Shown: piece after piece, positions 8,781 to 16,683 of the stretch
How the letters are laid out: every line of letters begins with the position of its first letter
How positions within the stretch are numbered: position 1 is the first letter of the stretch
DNA from: Vicingaceae bacterium
GTDB lineage: Bacteria > Bacteroidota > Bacteroidia > Flavobacteriales_E > Vicingaceae
Direction: 5' to 3'
DNA: 64,000 nucleotides
Assembly (NCBI GenBank): GCA_026003395.1
Contig: BPHE01000004.1
Span: 124,001 to 188,000 of the forward strand
Notes under the pieces: model-generated
What the model was told of the DNA's origin: nothing
The model's input: only the letters and a program-made list of their open reading frames with translations
The model's database searches: none
Translations under genes and position numbers: made by a program

Positions 8781-8796
8781 AATTAATTTACTTTAT
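8775..8796 (+). repeat. 22-bp direct repeat, left copy (putative attL at the tRNA-Ser 3' end)
   Basis: The segment running from the last two acceptor-stem bases of tRNA-Ser through discriminator, CCA and 16 downstream bases is identical to 14919-14940. Identity stops at base 8797 (C here, A in the other copy). The position at a tRNA 3' end is typical of tyrosine-recombinase attachment sites. The last two bases overlap the IS4 terminal repeat. Confidence 0.75.
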
Positions 8797-9033
8797 CACT
8801 ATTGTCCGATAAAAATCAAAAGTAGTAATTTTCTTTATCGAAAGTATTGATTTTATTGAGGTTGTTTTTTTAATTTGAAATGTAAGCCCCTCCCCTTTTT
8901 TATTCTATGTTTTGTCAAATTTTAAGTGAAAGTTGGCTGTTGGGTGGTTGGTTTTCTTTTATCCAATCTTTCTCAGGATTCTCAAGAAACTTTATTAAAT
9001 GTTTGTAGTTGAACAAATGTAATCTGCAGAAAC

Positions 9034-10122
9034 TTACAAGGTTGGAAAATGCCCATCTTCTTTTGACCACTTTTTTATGATGGTCATCAATAAATTGACG
9101 ATGAGTATGCACCATATTTGTATTTTAATCGCATTTTCGTTCTCTCCGAGAAAAAACCTCAGTGGAAAGTTATGCTTCAGTTGTTTAAACAATAGTTCTA
9201 TCTGCCATCGTTTTTTGTAAATCAAAGCCACATGTCCCGCATCCATTTCCATCAGATTGGTGATAAATTCAAAGCAACGTTGATTTTCTTCATCCCAATA
9301 GGCGATTCGGCGCAATTGAATACTTTTTTGTCGCACCCCTTTCTCTCTTATATCCATGCTTATCATTTCGTCTTTTATCACCCCGGCATCCGTATGCTCA
9401 GGAATTTCATTTTCTTCTATCGCACGATATACGGCATTGGACTTTAATCTTGTCACAAAATATATCCCCTGCATGTTAAACCGGTCAAAGACTTTGTAAT
9501 CATTATACCCTCTGTCAAACACAAATATTTTATCTTTTTCCAATTGCATATGCTTGAAGGATTGCTTGTCATGAACATTGGCCGATGAAAACCACACAAG
9601 CTTGGGCACCTTCTCTTGCAGGTTAATTTGAGTATGCACCTTGATACCGCCTTTGCGTCTGCCGTTTTGAGGTCTTCTGCCCACACTTTTTAATATGTCC
9701 TTGAAGAGTGATATAGTGGTAGAGTCGATAATCTCTACCTTGTTCTCCCAACCGTAGGTATTCCGGCTGTCCGAAATAAGTGTACGATACTTTTTTAACA
9801 ATGCATAATAGATGTCTCTAAATACCAAGTGGCTTCTACGCTTGTTTGCATCGCTCAAGGTGCTTCTAAAAGGAATGTGTTTCAAGTGAAAATGATGGGT
9901 TTTTCCCTTTAATCCCAACATTGATGCAGCAATCTCCCTCAATGAACTGCAGTGTGCAAATGTGGCAAATAGCATAGTGATAAGATGGTCGCAAGTATCA
10001 AACTTTTTTACATAATGATCGGCTTTGTGTTTCCGGGCAATAGATTTGACTTTTTGGAAATCAACAAAAGAAATCAGCTGTCCGAAAACAGATTGTCCAA
10101 AAAAATAACTACTTTTGCTCAT
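9034..10122 (-). CDS. IS4-family transposase
   Basis: A 362-residue DDE transposase. The N-terminal part (GQSVFGQLISFV, FDTCDHLITMLFA, CSSLREIAASMLG) is the DUF4372-type domain; LSDANKRRSHLVF follows. Catalytic residues are the Asp in EIIDSTTISLF, the Asp in FVFDRGYNDY, and the Glu in the helix YKKRWQIELLFKQLKHN (YREK-like signature). The length is normal and no frameshift is seen, so the enzyme is likely active. The start at 10122 lies just inside the right terminal repeat, behind a hairpin that would block read-in transcription. Confidence 0.93.
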   Translation of the reverse strand: MSKSSYFFGQSVFGQLISFVDFQKVKSIARKHKADHYVKKFDTCDHLITMLFATFAHCSSLREIAASMLGLKGKTHHFHLKHIPFRSTLSDANKRRSHLVFRDIYYALLKKYRTLISDSRNTYGWENKVEIIDSTTISLFKDILKSVGRRPQNGRRKGGIKVHTQINLQEKVPKLVWFSSANVHDKQSFKHMQLEKDKIFVFDRGYNDYKVFDRFNMQGIYFVTRLKSNAVYRAIEENEIPEHTDAGVIKDEMISMDIREKGVRQKSIQLRRIAYWDEENQRCFEFITNLMEMDAGHVALIYKKRWQIELLFKQLKHNFPLRFFLGENENAIKIQIWCILIVNLLMTIIKKWSKEDGHFPTL

Positions 10123-10156
10123 GGTGTTTAAGTTTTGTTTTATACAAAACTAAGTT

Positions 10157-10186
10157 AAAAAGTGAGGCAAAATTGCCTCACTTTTT
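10157..10186. terminator. Hairpin between IS right end and transposase start
   Basis: Near-perfect palindrome with 14-base arms (AAAAAGTGAGGCAA and its complement) and an A/T tail on both sides. It lies inside the IS, upstream of the transposase, and could terminate transcription entering from the flank, a common way for IS elements to limit their own expression. Confidence 0.6.
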
Positions 10187-10266
10187 TTAAAAAAATTTTT
10201 TTGTCGGACAATAGTGATTTGTTAGTACAATTTTTCTCATCTTTGACTTGTAAAAATTTGCTTGCT

Positions 10267-10294
10267 TTCAATATATTTTTTTCAATATATTTTT
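10267..10294 (+). promoter_or_regulatory. Perfect tandem 14-bp repeat upstream of the controller gene (candidate operator)
   Basis: TTCAATATATTTTT occurs twice back to back (10267-10280 and 10281-10294), followed by TATAAT at 10298-10303, about 40-50 bases upstream of the XRE regulator start. Tandem sites beside a TATAAT-like element fit an autoregulatory operator for the adjacent controller protein. The low complexity of the DNA lowers certainty. Confidence 0.5.
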
Positions 10295-10344
10295 TAGTAT
10301 AATAATGAAAGAAGAAAATATCAACAATATTATGATAGCAAAAT

Positions 10345-10557
10345 ATGGAAAATAATCAAGGCAATAAATTAGGAAAGAAAATCAAAAAGTTAAGAACTGG
10401 TTTTGGTTTGTCTCAAGACGAACTTGCCCGCAAAGCGGATGTGTCTTATACGACTTTGACCAAGATTGAAACAGGGGTTATTAAAAAGCCTTCGGTATAT
10501 GTGGTGGCAAAGATTGCGAAAGCGTTGAATACAACATTAGATGATTTAATAAAATGA
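10345..10557 (+). CDS. XRE-family HTH regulator (restriction-modification controller type)
   Basis: A 70-residue protein that is almost entirely a Cro/C1-type helix-turn-helix: LGKKIKKLRTGFGLSQDELARKADVSYTTLTKIETG. The size and position match controller (C) proteins of type II restriction-modification systems, which delay restriction-enzyme expression until the host DNA is methylated. Its TGA overlaps the methyltransferase ATG in an ATGA, so it heads the methyltransferase operon. A tandem 14-bp repeat lies upstream as a candidate binding site. Role is inferred from family and context. Confidence 0.85.
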   Translation: MENNQGNKLGKKIKKLRTGFGLSQDELARKADVSYTTLTKIETGVIKKPSVYVVAKIAKALNTTLDDLIK

Positions 10558-12155
10558 GTACAACTATGACACAAACAAAGCAACTATTAACGATTAAAGA
10601 GGCTAGCGAGTGGGCTAGTAAATTCTTAAATAGAACTATAACTGAGTCAAATATTTCCTATTTAATTCAGTATGGCAAAGTAAGAAAATATAATGGAAAT
10701 GGTGTAACACAAGTTGATATCAATGATTTAAAGAGATATTACGAGTCATATTACGGAAGAAGAGAGCTTAGTTGGAGAAAGAAATTAGGAGATGATTTAA
10801 ATTGGGCACTGTCATTTGAGCATGTGCGTGAAAAGGAAAGAACAAAACATGTTCATCGATTACATCCCTACAAAGGAAAATTTATTCCGCAACTTGTTGA
10901 ATATTTTCTTGACAGTCATACTGACGATTTTAAAACTCAAGTTTATTTCAAAGAGGGAGATATTGTTTTAGATCCTTTTTCCGGATCTGGCACTACTCTT
11001 GTGCAAGCTAACGAGTTGAATATGCATTCCATAGGGATCGACATTTCTCGGTTCAATTGCATGATTACAGAAGTTAAATTATTGAATTATGATTTAAAAT
11101 CTTTGAAAGAAGATATAAGAAAAATAGAGAAAGCAATTTTATCATTCAGAACTAATAACAACATCACAGCCTTTGAAAAAGAGCTCGTTCAAGAACTTTA
11201 CCTATTTAATAGTAAATTTTTCCCTAGTCCGGATTATAAATATAAAGTTAATAGAGGTATTATTGATGAAGAAAAATATGGTTTAGAGAAGGAACAAATT
11301 TTCTTAAGAAAATATGAAGAATTGATCCAGAAGTATAATATAAAATTAAGGCAAGATTCTCATAAAAGCTTCTTAGATAAATGGTATATAGATAACGTAA
11401 GAAAAGAAATTGATTTTGCCTTTAATTTAATTAAACAGGTTGGGGATGTAAGAAATAAAAAGATCTTAGCTGTTATTCTAAGTAGAACTATTCGATCTTG
11501 CCGAGCCACAACACATTCAGATTTAGCCACATTAAAAGAACCACAATTAACTACTTATTACTGCTGGAAACATAAAAAAATATGCAAACCGCTATTTTCA
11601 ATTAAATATTGGTTCTCAAGGTATGCTAACGATACCTTAAAGAGGCTAGAAGAATTCGAAAAAATTAAAACTAATGCTAGATGGATAGTAATTCCTGCTG
11701 ATTCAAGGACAGTTGATATTGAGCAAGAAATAAAGAAAAGAGATAAAATACTTTACGAAATTTTTAAGAAAAAGAAAATTAAGGGAATTTTTACTTCACC
11801 ACCTTATGTTGGGCAAATTGATTATCACCAGCAACACGCTTATGCTTATGAACTTTTTGGTTTTGAGAGAAAAGACGACTTAGAAATTGGCCCCTTGTAT
11901 AAAGGACAGGGTGAGGACGCGAGAAAATCTTATGTTGAGGGTATTTCAAAAGTTTTGAAAAATTGTAAGAGGTTTTTAGCAGATGATTTTGATATATTTT
12001 TGGTTGCAAATGATAAATATAATCTTTATCCACTTATAGCAGAAAAATCTGGCCTCGAAATTGTAAACAGGTTTAAGAGACCAGTTTTAAATAGAACTGA
12101 ACGAGATAAAAGTCCATATTCAGAGATAATTTTTCATTTAAAAAATAAAAGGTAA
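10554..12155 (+). CDS. Type II DNA methyltransferase (probable m4C/m6A amino-methylase)
   Basis: A 533-residue enzyme. Residues 10-65 form a small excisionase-like helix-turn-helix (LTIKEASEWASKFLNRT...VDINDLKRYYE). The SAM-binding motif DPFSGSGTT is at 140-148 with GIDIS following, and the catalytic motif TSPPY is near 413. The order (FxGxG first, about 260 residues of insert, then SPPY) fits an alpha-type amino-methyltransferase, and SPPY is usual for N4-cytosine enzymes. It should protect the recognition site cut by the endonuclease encoded 4 bases downstream. It is translationally coupled to the HTH controller. The recognition sequence cannot be read from the gene. Confidence 0.9.
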   Translation: MSTTMTQTKQLLTIKEASEWASKFLNRTITESNISYLIQYGKVRKYNGNGVTQVDINDLKRYYESYYGRRELSWRKKLGDDLNWALSFEHVREKERTKHVHRLHPYKGKFIPQLVEYFLDSHTDDFKTQVYFKEGDIVLDPFSGSGTTLVQANELNMHSIGIDISRFNCMITEVKLLNYDLKSLKEDIRKIEKAILSFRTNNNITAFEKELVQELYLFNSKFFPSPDYKYKVNRGIIDEEKYGLEKEQIFLRKYEELIQKYNIKLRQDSHKSFLDKWYIDNVRKEIDFAFNLIKQVGDVRNKKILAVILSRTIRSCRATTHSDLATLKEPQLTTYYCWKHKKICKPLFSIKYWFSRYANDTLKRLEEFEKIKTNARWIVIPADSRTVDIEQEIKKRDKILYEIFKKKKIKGIFTSPPYVGQIDYHQQHAYAYELFGFERKDDLEIGPLYKGQGEDARKSYVEGISKVLKNCKRFLADDFDIFLVANDKYNLYPLIAEKSGLEIVNRFKRPVLNRTERDKSPYSEIIFHLKNKR

Positions 12156-12159
12156 GTTT

Positions 12160-12945
12160 ATGGCGCTAACAAAAGAACAACAAAACGAAATAAAACAATA
12201 TCTGATTACAAAGATCAGACAGAAACTCGCAAGTTACAATCCAGAAACTAACTCGATGCCGTTCCATTATAGATTGTTAGGTAAAGATAGAATGGCTTTA
12301 TTTTCTTTTATTCACTCCGTTAATACAATGCTAGGGCAATCAATCTTTGAGCATGTGGGAAAAATTATAGCTCAACCTAACGCAAATCAAGCGATAGATC
12401 AGTATAGAAAACTGGAAGGATACATAAGTAGTCAAGCTGTCCTTAAAATCGATCAGATAATGAGAGATTTGAGGGCAGCAAAAAGAAAACCCGACAAGGA
12501 AAAAGAAACACGAGAAGTTTTAAGCGTAGCTACCAAAGGCGATTTAGGAAGGAAACTTAAAAAACGGGTTGATTTATTTGTGGAGACTAAAGAAGGAATT
12601 GAATATTATTTTGAGCTTAAAACAGCAAAGCCTAATATAAACGAATTTACAGGTATAAAAAAGCAATTATTAGATTGGATTGCTATGCGGGGTAGCAAGA
12701 ATCAAGATGTAAATATAAAGACAATTGTTGCCATTCCTTATAATCCTTACGAACCTGAGCCATATGAGAGATGGACATTGCAAGGTTTATTTGATCTAAA
12801 ACAGGAAGTATTAGTTGGTGAAGAATTTTGGGATTTGCTCGGCGGAGATAGAACATATGAAGATTTGTTAAAAGTATTTGAAGAAGCAGGATTAGAATTA
12901 TATGACGAAATTGATGAGAAGATGAAAAGTTTAAGGAAGAATTAA
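12160..12945 (+). CDS. TdeIII-family type II restriction endonuclease
   Basis: A 261-residue nuclease. The pattern MPFHYRLLGKDRMALFSFIHS near 33-53, the PD-(D/E)xK-type core with Asp138 in KRVDLFVE and Glu152/Lys154 in YFELKTAKPN, and IPYNPYEPEPYERWT near 193-207 match my recollection of the TdeIII family. As I recall, that family is associated with GGNCC recognition; this is from memory and not tested here. The start at 12160 is 4 bases after the methyltransferase stop. With the methyltransferase and XRE controller it makes a complete type II restriction-modification unit. No catalytic residue is missing. Confidence 0.82.
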   Translation: MALTKEQQNEIKQYLITKIRQKLASYNPETNSMPFHYRLLGKDRMALFSFIHSVNTMLGQSIFEHVGKIIAQPNANQAIDQYRKLEGYISSQAVLKIDQIMRDLRAAKRKPDKEKETREVLSVATKGDLGRKLKKRVDLFVETKEGIEYYFELKTAKPNINEFTGIKKQLLDWIAMRGSKNQDVNIKTIVAIPYNPYEPEPYERWTLQGLFDLKQEVLVGEEFWDLLGGDRTYEDLLKVFEEAGLELYDEIDEKMKSLRKN

Positions 12946-12975
12946 GAAATTTATTAATTTCGAATATTTTCAATA

Positions 12976-14728
12976 ATGAGAATTACAGAATTAACAATAA
13001 AAAATTACCGAAGTTTTGATCCAGTAGGACAAACAATAAAATTTCCCACGGTTCATTGTGCTTTAGTCGGGAAAAACAATGCTGGTAAGAGCAATGTCTT
13101 TAGTGCATTAAACCTAGTTTTAGGAGCTAAAAATCCTGCTTACATAAAATTTGAGGAAGATGACTACTTTGATATAAATTTACCAATCGAAATAAAAGTT
13201 GTTATTTCTGACATAACAGAGGATGATAAAAATATTTTGTTTACACTTCCTAATTTAACAAAGCAACAAAAAGGTGCTTTAAATTCAACAAATATCCAAT
13301 GGTGAAGCAGATATAACTTTTTTGTTGCGAAAAAACTATGAACATATTCCACTAGATGAAGACGAAGAACAAGCAGAGGAATCTCAAGATACTTTTGAAA
13401 TAAAACTTTGGGGATTCAATGTTTATAGAAAAAAAGAAGATATTCGAAAATTTTTAATACGCATGTTGTTAGTTCCAGCTGTAAGAGATTACAAAAATGA
13501 ACTTTCTGCCTCTAAATGGACTCAATACGGACAATTAATGAAAAGTGTTTTAGAAGACTCCCCTCAATATGCAGAGATAAAATCTGATCTTCAAAATTTA
13601 AATGAGAAAATTCAAGAAATATTTAAGAGCGAGAAAGAGAAACTTTTAAAAAGCGCGCGTATTGTTTCTTATGTTGATGATATTTCCTTTCAGTTAACAA
13701 AGGAGAACCATCCTTCAGAATTATTAAGAAATCTTGAGATATTTATTAAAGAAGGTGGTAAATTATTTAATATCGATTATGTCGGTACAGGCACTCAAAG
13801 TGCTATTATTATTGGCATCCTTGAACTAGCATTAAAAAATAAATCAACAAAGAATAGGCTATTTTGCATTGAAGAACCAGAAGCCTTTATCCACCCTCAT
13901 GGAATTAGGTATTTAGGAAGCCTTATTAAGAATATTTCTAGTGAGCAAAATACACAAGTTATTATTTCAACCCACTCTCTATCACTTACTGCTAATTTCG
14001 AACCCAAGGAGATAATTAAGGTTGATAAAGAAAACGGAAAAACTGTAATTAAACAAGACCCTTCATTTGATGTTGTTCATTTTAGACGATTTATTCATCA
14101 GGATAATGCAGAATTGTTCTTTAGTGATAGAGTAATTTTGGTAGAGGGACCAACAGAAAAGCATCTTTTTAATAATTTAGATAAAATCACAAAACAAAAT
14201 CCCGCAGATCCAGATAGTGAGGATTGTAATTTTGACAGGATAAATGTCGGTATAATTAGGATGGATTCTGTTGATAGTATCGTAAATTACATAAAGATAC
14301 TTTCTGCTTTTGGTATTGAATATTGTGCAATTGTTGATAAAGATTTTGTTTTAGATCCATCAAAACAGAATAAACTTAAGGAGTTATGTAGAGAGATCGG
14401 GGTTAATTATCAAGACGACGACATACCTCAACTGATAAATGATTTAAAATCAAAAAATTTTTTAGTTAATACAAAAGGAGAAATCGAAGATTTATTTCCT
14501 GACCAAGATATTGCAAATATTACTGGAAAAAATATATCAGATATACAGAAAATAAAGAGTAAATATCCAAATAAGACAAGCAAAGCATTTAAAGAATTGT
14601 TTGGTACTGGGAAAGCAGAATACGCAATCCAGATTGCAGATTTTTATGCACAAAATAATACCTCTCATCCTTTAGAAGATATTATTAGAAAACTTTACAA
14701 AAATGATATTTCTAATATAAATTTATAA
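12976..14728 (+). pseudogene. OLD-family ATP-dependent nuclease gene with one internal frameshift
   Basis: Two adjacent frames (12976-13305 and from about 13283 to 14728) together encode one OLD-type protein of about 580 residues. The first part has ITELTIKNYRSF and Walker A GKNNAGKS; the second has the ABC Walker B region FCIEEPEAFIHPHG, the switch IISTHS, then a TOPRIM nuclease domain with ILVEGPTEKHLF and IVDKDF. The break lies between 13283 and 13303; removing one A from the AAA at 13290-13292 would restore NSTISNGEADITF. It is either a recent inactivation or a sequencing error. It lies 30 bases after the restriction enzyme gene and is probably a defence gene of the same island. Confidence 0.85.
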
Positions 14729-14918
14729 AAGAATTTGCCGCCAAGCTCGGCAGAGCCGAGCAATCCGCCCTTGGCGGATTAGAAAAACTTGAAATCGTCC
14801 AATCCGAAAAGGTCGCCTTCCGCGGGGCGGGCGGAAGGGGGGTCTGGGGGGAATGCCGCCCACCCCGCGAGTTTTATCGGTTTTGGGCGAAATCGGTTCG
14901 AATTTTTTCGAACAGGCA
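14729..14918 (+). other. GC-rich non-coding tract with three hairpins
   Basis: This 190-base stretch is far more GC-rich than its surroundings. It holds a nested inverted repeat (outer CCGCCAAG/CTTGGCGG at 14738-14777, inner GCTCGGC/GCCGAGC at 14745-14761), a second hairpin (CCTTCCGC/GCGGAAGG, 14816-14838) and a third (GTTCGAA/TTCGAAC, 14896-14913). The third includes GGTTCGAAT, as in the tRNA-Ser T arm, just before the right island repeat. No T tract follows the first hairpin, so it is not a standard terminator. A 72-codon open frame here has no recognisable protein character. Confidence 0.7.
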
Positions 14919-14940
14919 CCGCCAAATTAATTTACTTTAT
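14919..14940 (+). repeat. 22-bp direct repeat, right copy (putative attR)
   Basis: Identical to 8775-8796, including a displaced copy of the final CCGCCA of tRNA-Ser, although no tRNA body precedes it. It bounds the 6.1-kb island on the right. Confidence 0.75.
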
Positions 14941-15089
14941 ATCTTTTCATCCCAATACTTTTTCAAATCTCCCCAATATTTCTTCAAATGAAAATACTTT
15001 TGTGTAGTTTTTCGTTCCGATACTAAACTACCAACAATATCCGGCATTAAAGGTCTAAAATGACTAATTCTACCTGTAAATTTATCATG
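14941..15089 (-). other. Short intergenic region, no gene recognised
   Basis: 149 bases between the right island repeat and the LuxE-like gene. The minus strand keeps a 36-codon open frame (from ATG near 15046, ending DLKKYWDEKI then TAA near 14942) that is not recognised and could be a gene remnant left at the integration site. Confidence 0.3.
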
Positions 15090-16109
15090 TTATTTTTCGA
15101 TCAATAAGTTGCAACCTCTCATTTCTGCATAATCCAATCGCCCGGTTACCACAAAGCTGCCATCATTGATGACATAACCTGTATCTTCCGTTTCGATAAA
15201 GCTGCAAGAAAAGATGTTGTATAGATCGATGATGCGAATTACTCCTGTTTTGCCTGCAGGGAGCGTTTCAAATGGATCATTGACATCCCTTACCGAGATT
15301 TTCATTTGTGGGGGAGTGTTAAAAATACCGTCTCTCTTGGAATAGGCCTGAGACATTAATTCGGTCATCCCATATTCCGAATGAATATGATCGACAGAAA
15401 AAGCTTCTTTTAAAATGCTGTGCAATTCGTCTCTGACCATTTCTTTTCTGCGTCCTTTCATTCCTCCTGTCTCCATCACTATGGTGTTGGTTAATTTCAC
15501 ACGGTATTTTTCTGCAAAGTCCAATAAGGCATAGCTCACACCCCATAGTATAGAAGTTATATTATGTTCCTCGTTAAAGAGTAATTGATTGTAAAGATCC
15601 TGATGATTATATAAATAAAACCCGCTGCCTTTTTTCTCCGACAATTCTATAAAATAATTGAGCATATAAACAAGCGATGAATCACCTTGTTCGATATAAT
15701 TGGGAAGTAATGCAAGAAAAGCATATTGTTGAGGTTCGCCATAAAAATGCTTAAAACTTTGATATGCCGAATGTTTGTATAAATTTAAAGATGCTATCGG
15801 ATGTTTCGATCGTAGGCCACCTGTGCCACTGCTCATAAAATATTTTTCCACAGGGGTATCACTGCTGTAAACATTGTGATGTTTAAAAAAACTTATGGGG
15901 AGATAAGGAAAAATTCCATCTTCTATTTTGTGCAACGGGAAGCCGATCAATTTACAATAATCCCTGAAGACCTTGCAATTTTGATATTGAAATAAAAAAA
16001 CCTCTCTCGCCAAATGATAAAAATCCCTTTCGTTTTGTATTTTTTGAATTTTTTCGATTAACTTTGAAGTATCAATGCGGTCCAAGATGCGATTATTTTT
16101 TACGGGCAT
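15090..16109 (-). CDS. LuxE-like acyl-protein synthetase (ANL superfamily)
   Basis: A 339-residue protein from ATG at 16109 (MPVKNNRILDRIDT). The longer in-frame extension to 16286 runs through the divergent lipoprotein gene and is unlikely. The nucleotide-binding loop FMSSGTGGLRSKH, the region VMETGGMKGRRKE and SEYGMTELMSQAYS match LuxE/PaaK-type adenylating enzymes, which activate an acyl group with ATP and pass it to a protein thiol. RGCNLLIEK at the C-terminus contains a Cys in the place where LuxE holds its acyl-accepting Cys. No luciferase genes are nearby; in Bacteroidota such proteins are of unknown role. A TTG about 25 bases downstream is an alternative start that would reduce overlap with the divergent gene. 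Confidence 0.78.
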   Translation of the reverse strand: MPVKNNRILDRIDTSKLIEKIQKIQNERDFYHLAREVFLFQYQNCKVFRDYCKLIGFPLHKIEDGIFPYLPISFFKHHNVYSSDTPVEKYFMSSGTGGLRSKHPIASLNLYKHSAYQSFKHFYGEPQQYAFLALLPNYIEQGDSSLVYMLNYFIELSEKKGSGFYLYNHQDLYNQLLFNEEHNITSILWGVSYALLDFAEKYRVKLTNTIVMETGGMKGRRKEMVRDELHSILKEAFSVDHIHSEYGMTELMSQAYSKRDGIFNTPPQMKISVRDVNDPFETLPAGKTGVIRIIDLYNIFSCSFIETEDTGYVINDGSFVVTGRLDYAEMRGCNLLIEK

Positions 16110-16581
16110 AAAATTAATATTTGTTTTGACAGGTGCCTTATTTTTATTTGGTTGTAAAAAGGACAAACAATTACCGCCGGCACCTTCCATTGAGTTTGTA
16201 TCATTTATTGAAACAGGCGATAGCGCATATCTCACGATTAAGTTTGTCGATGGGGATGCAGACATAGGATTGCGCGAATATGACACCGTGCCTCCTTATG
16301 ATAAAGATTCCCGCTATTATTACAATTTATTTTTGGATTATTATGAATGGGAGAATAATGAATGGAAATACATTGAGTTGAATCCTCCATTTTATTACCG
16401 TATTCCATACTTAACCAATCAGACCAATAAAAATTATTTGGAAGGAGAAATCACAGTTACATTGGCGGCTCCTTACTATAATCCTTTTAGTACTGCCTCA
16501 AAATATAAATATCAAATTCAATTGGTAGATAGAGCATTGCATGAGAGCAATGTGGTAGAAACGCCTGAACTAAGCAAGTAA
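16087..16581 (+). CDS. Lipoprotein of unknown function
   Basis: A 164-residue protein. ATG at 16087 gives MRLFFTGIKLIFVLTGALFLFGC, a good lipoprotein signal; ATG at 16075 would add four residues. The mature part has IEFVSFIETGDSAYLTIKFVDGDADIG, an acidic beta-strand pattern repeatedly seen in Bacteroidota lipoproteins, and is rich in Tyr and Asn. No catalytic motif. Its start overlaps the divergent LuxE-like gene start by about 20 bases. It ends before a bidirectional terminator. Confidence 0.72.
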   Translation: MRLFFTGIKLIFVLTGALFLFGCKKDKQLPPAPSIEFVSFIETGDSAYLTIKFVDGDADIGLREYDTVPPYDKDSRYYYNLFLDYYEWENNEWKYIELNPPFYYRIPYLTNQTNKNYLEGEITVTLAAPYYNPFSTASKYKYQIQLVDRALHESNVVETPELSK

Positions 16582-16630
16582 CAAAAATGCATTTAATCAT
16601 ATTCCGGACAATTTTTTTGAAATGAAAATA

Positions 16631-16662
16631 AAAAACCCGCTATGAAAAATAGCGGGTTTTTT
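16631..16662. terminator. Bidirectional Rho-independent terminator
   Basis: Stem AAAAACCCGCTA / TAGCGGGTTTTT with loop TGAAAAA, A-rich before and T-rich after, between the convergent lipoprotein (ends 16581) and peroxiredoxin (ends 16684) genes. It can serve both. Confidence 0.88.
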
Positions 16663-16683
16663 AGTGTTTAAACTTTTTCGTTT

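Larger units (their letters stand above)
8795..10218 (-). mobile_element. IS4-family insertion sequence (DUF4372-type transposase)
   Basis: A complete element of about 1.42 kb. The terminal inverted repeats are 18 bases, ATCACTATTGTCCGAYAA, at 8795-8812 and (inverted) 10201-10218, with one mismatch (T/C). It holds one intact transposase gene. Flanks ATTTACTTT on the left and TTGTTAGTA on the right show no target-site duplication, so the ends may not come from a single simple insertion; an adjacent deletion is possible. It sits directly against the left copy of the island repeat. Confidence 0.88.

Noticed and set aside
8341-8781. Open frame antisense to tRNA-Ser (MAEREGFEPPVPVKAQRFSRP...)
   Set aside because: This is the familiar false protein made by translating tRNA-Ser antisense; it also runs through the signal-peptide end of the GWxTD gene in another frame.
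9034-10122. Transposase as the integrase of the island
   Set aside because: It is a DDE enzyme with its own terminal repeats and does not fit site-specific insertion at a tRNA 3' end.
14789-15007. 72-codon open frame in the GC-rich tract and island right repeat
   Set aside because: It crosses three hairpins and the repeat, has no recognisable protein features, and its composition follows the GC-rich DNA.
14941-15089. 36-codon minus-strand frame ending DLKKYWDEKI
   Set aside because: It could be the remains of a gene cut at the integration site, but it is too short and not recognised; kept only as an intergenic note.
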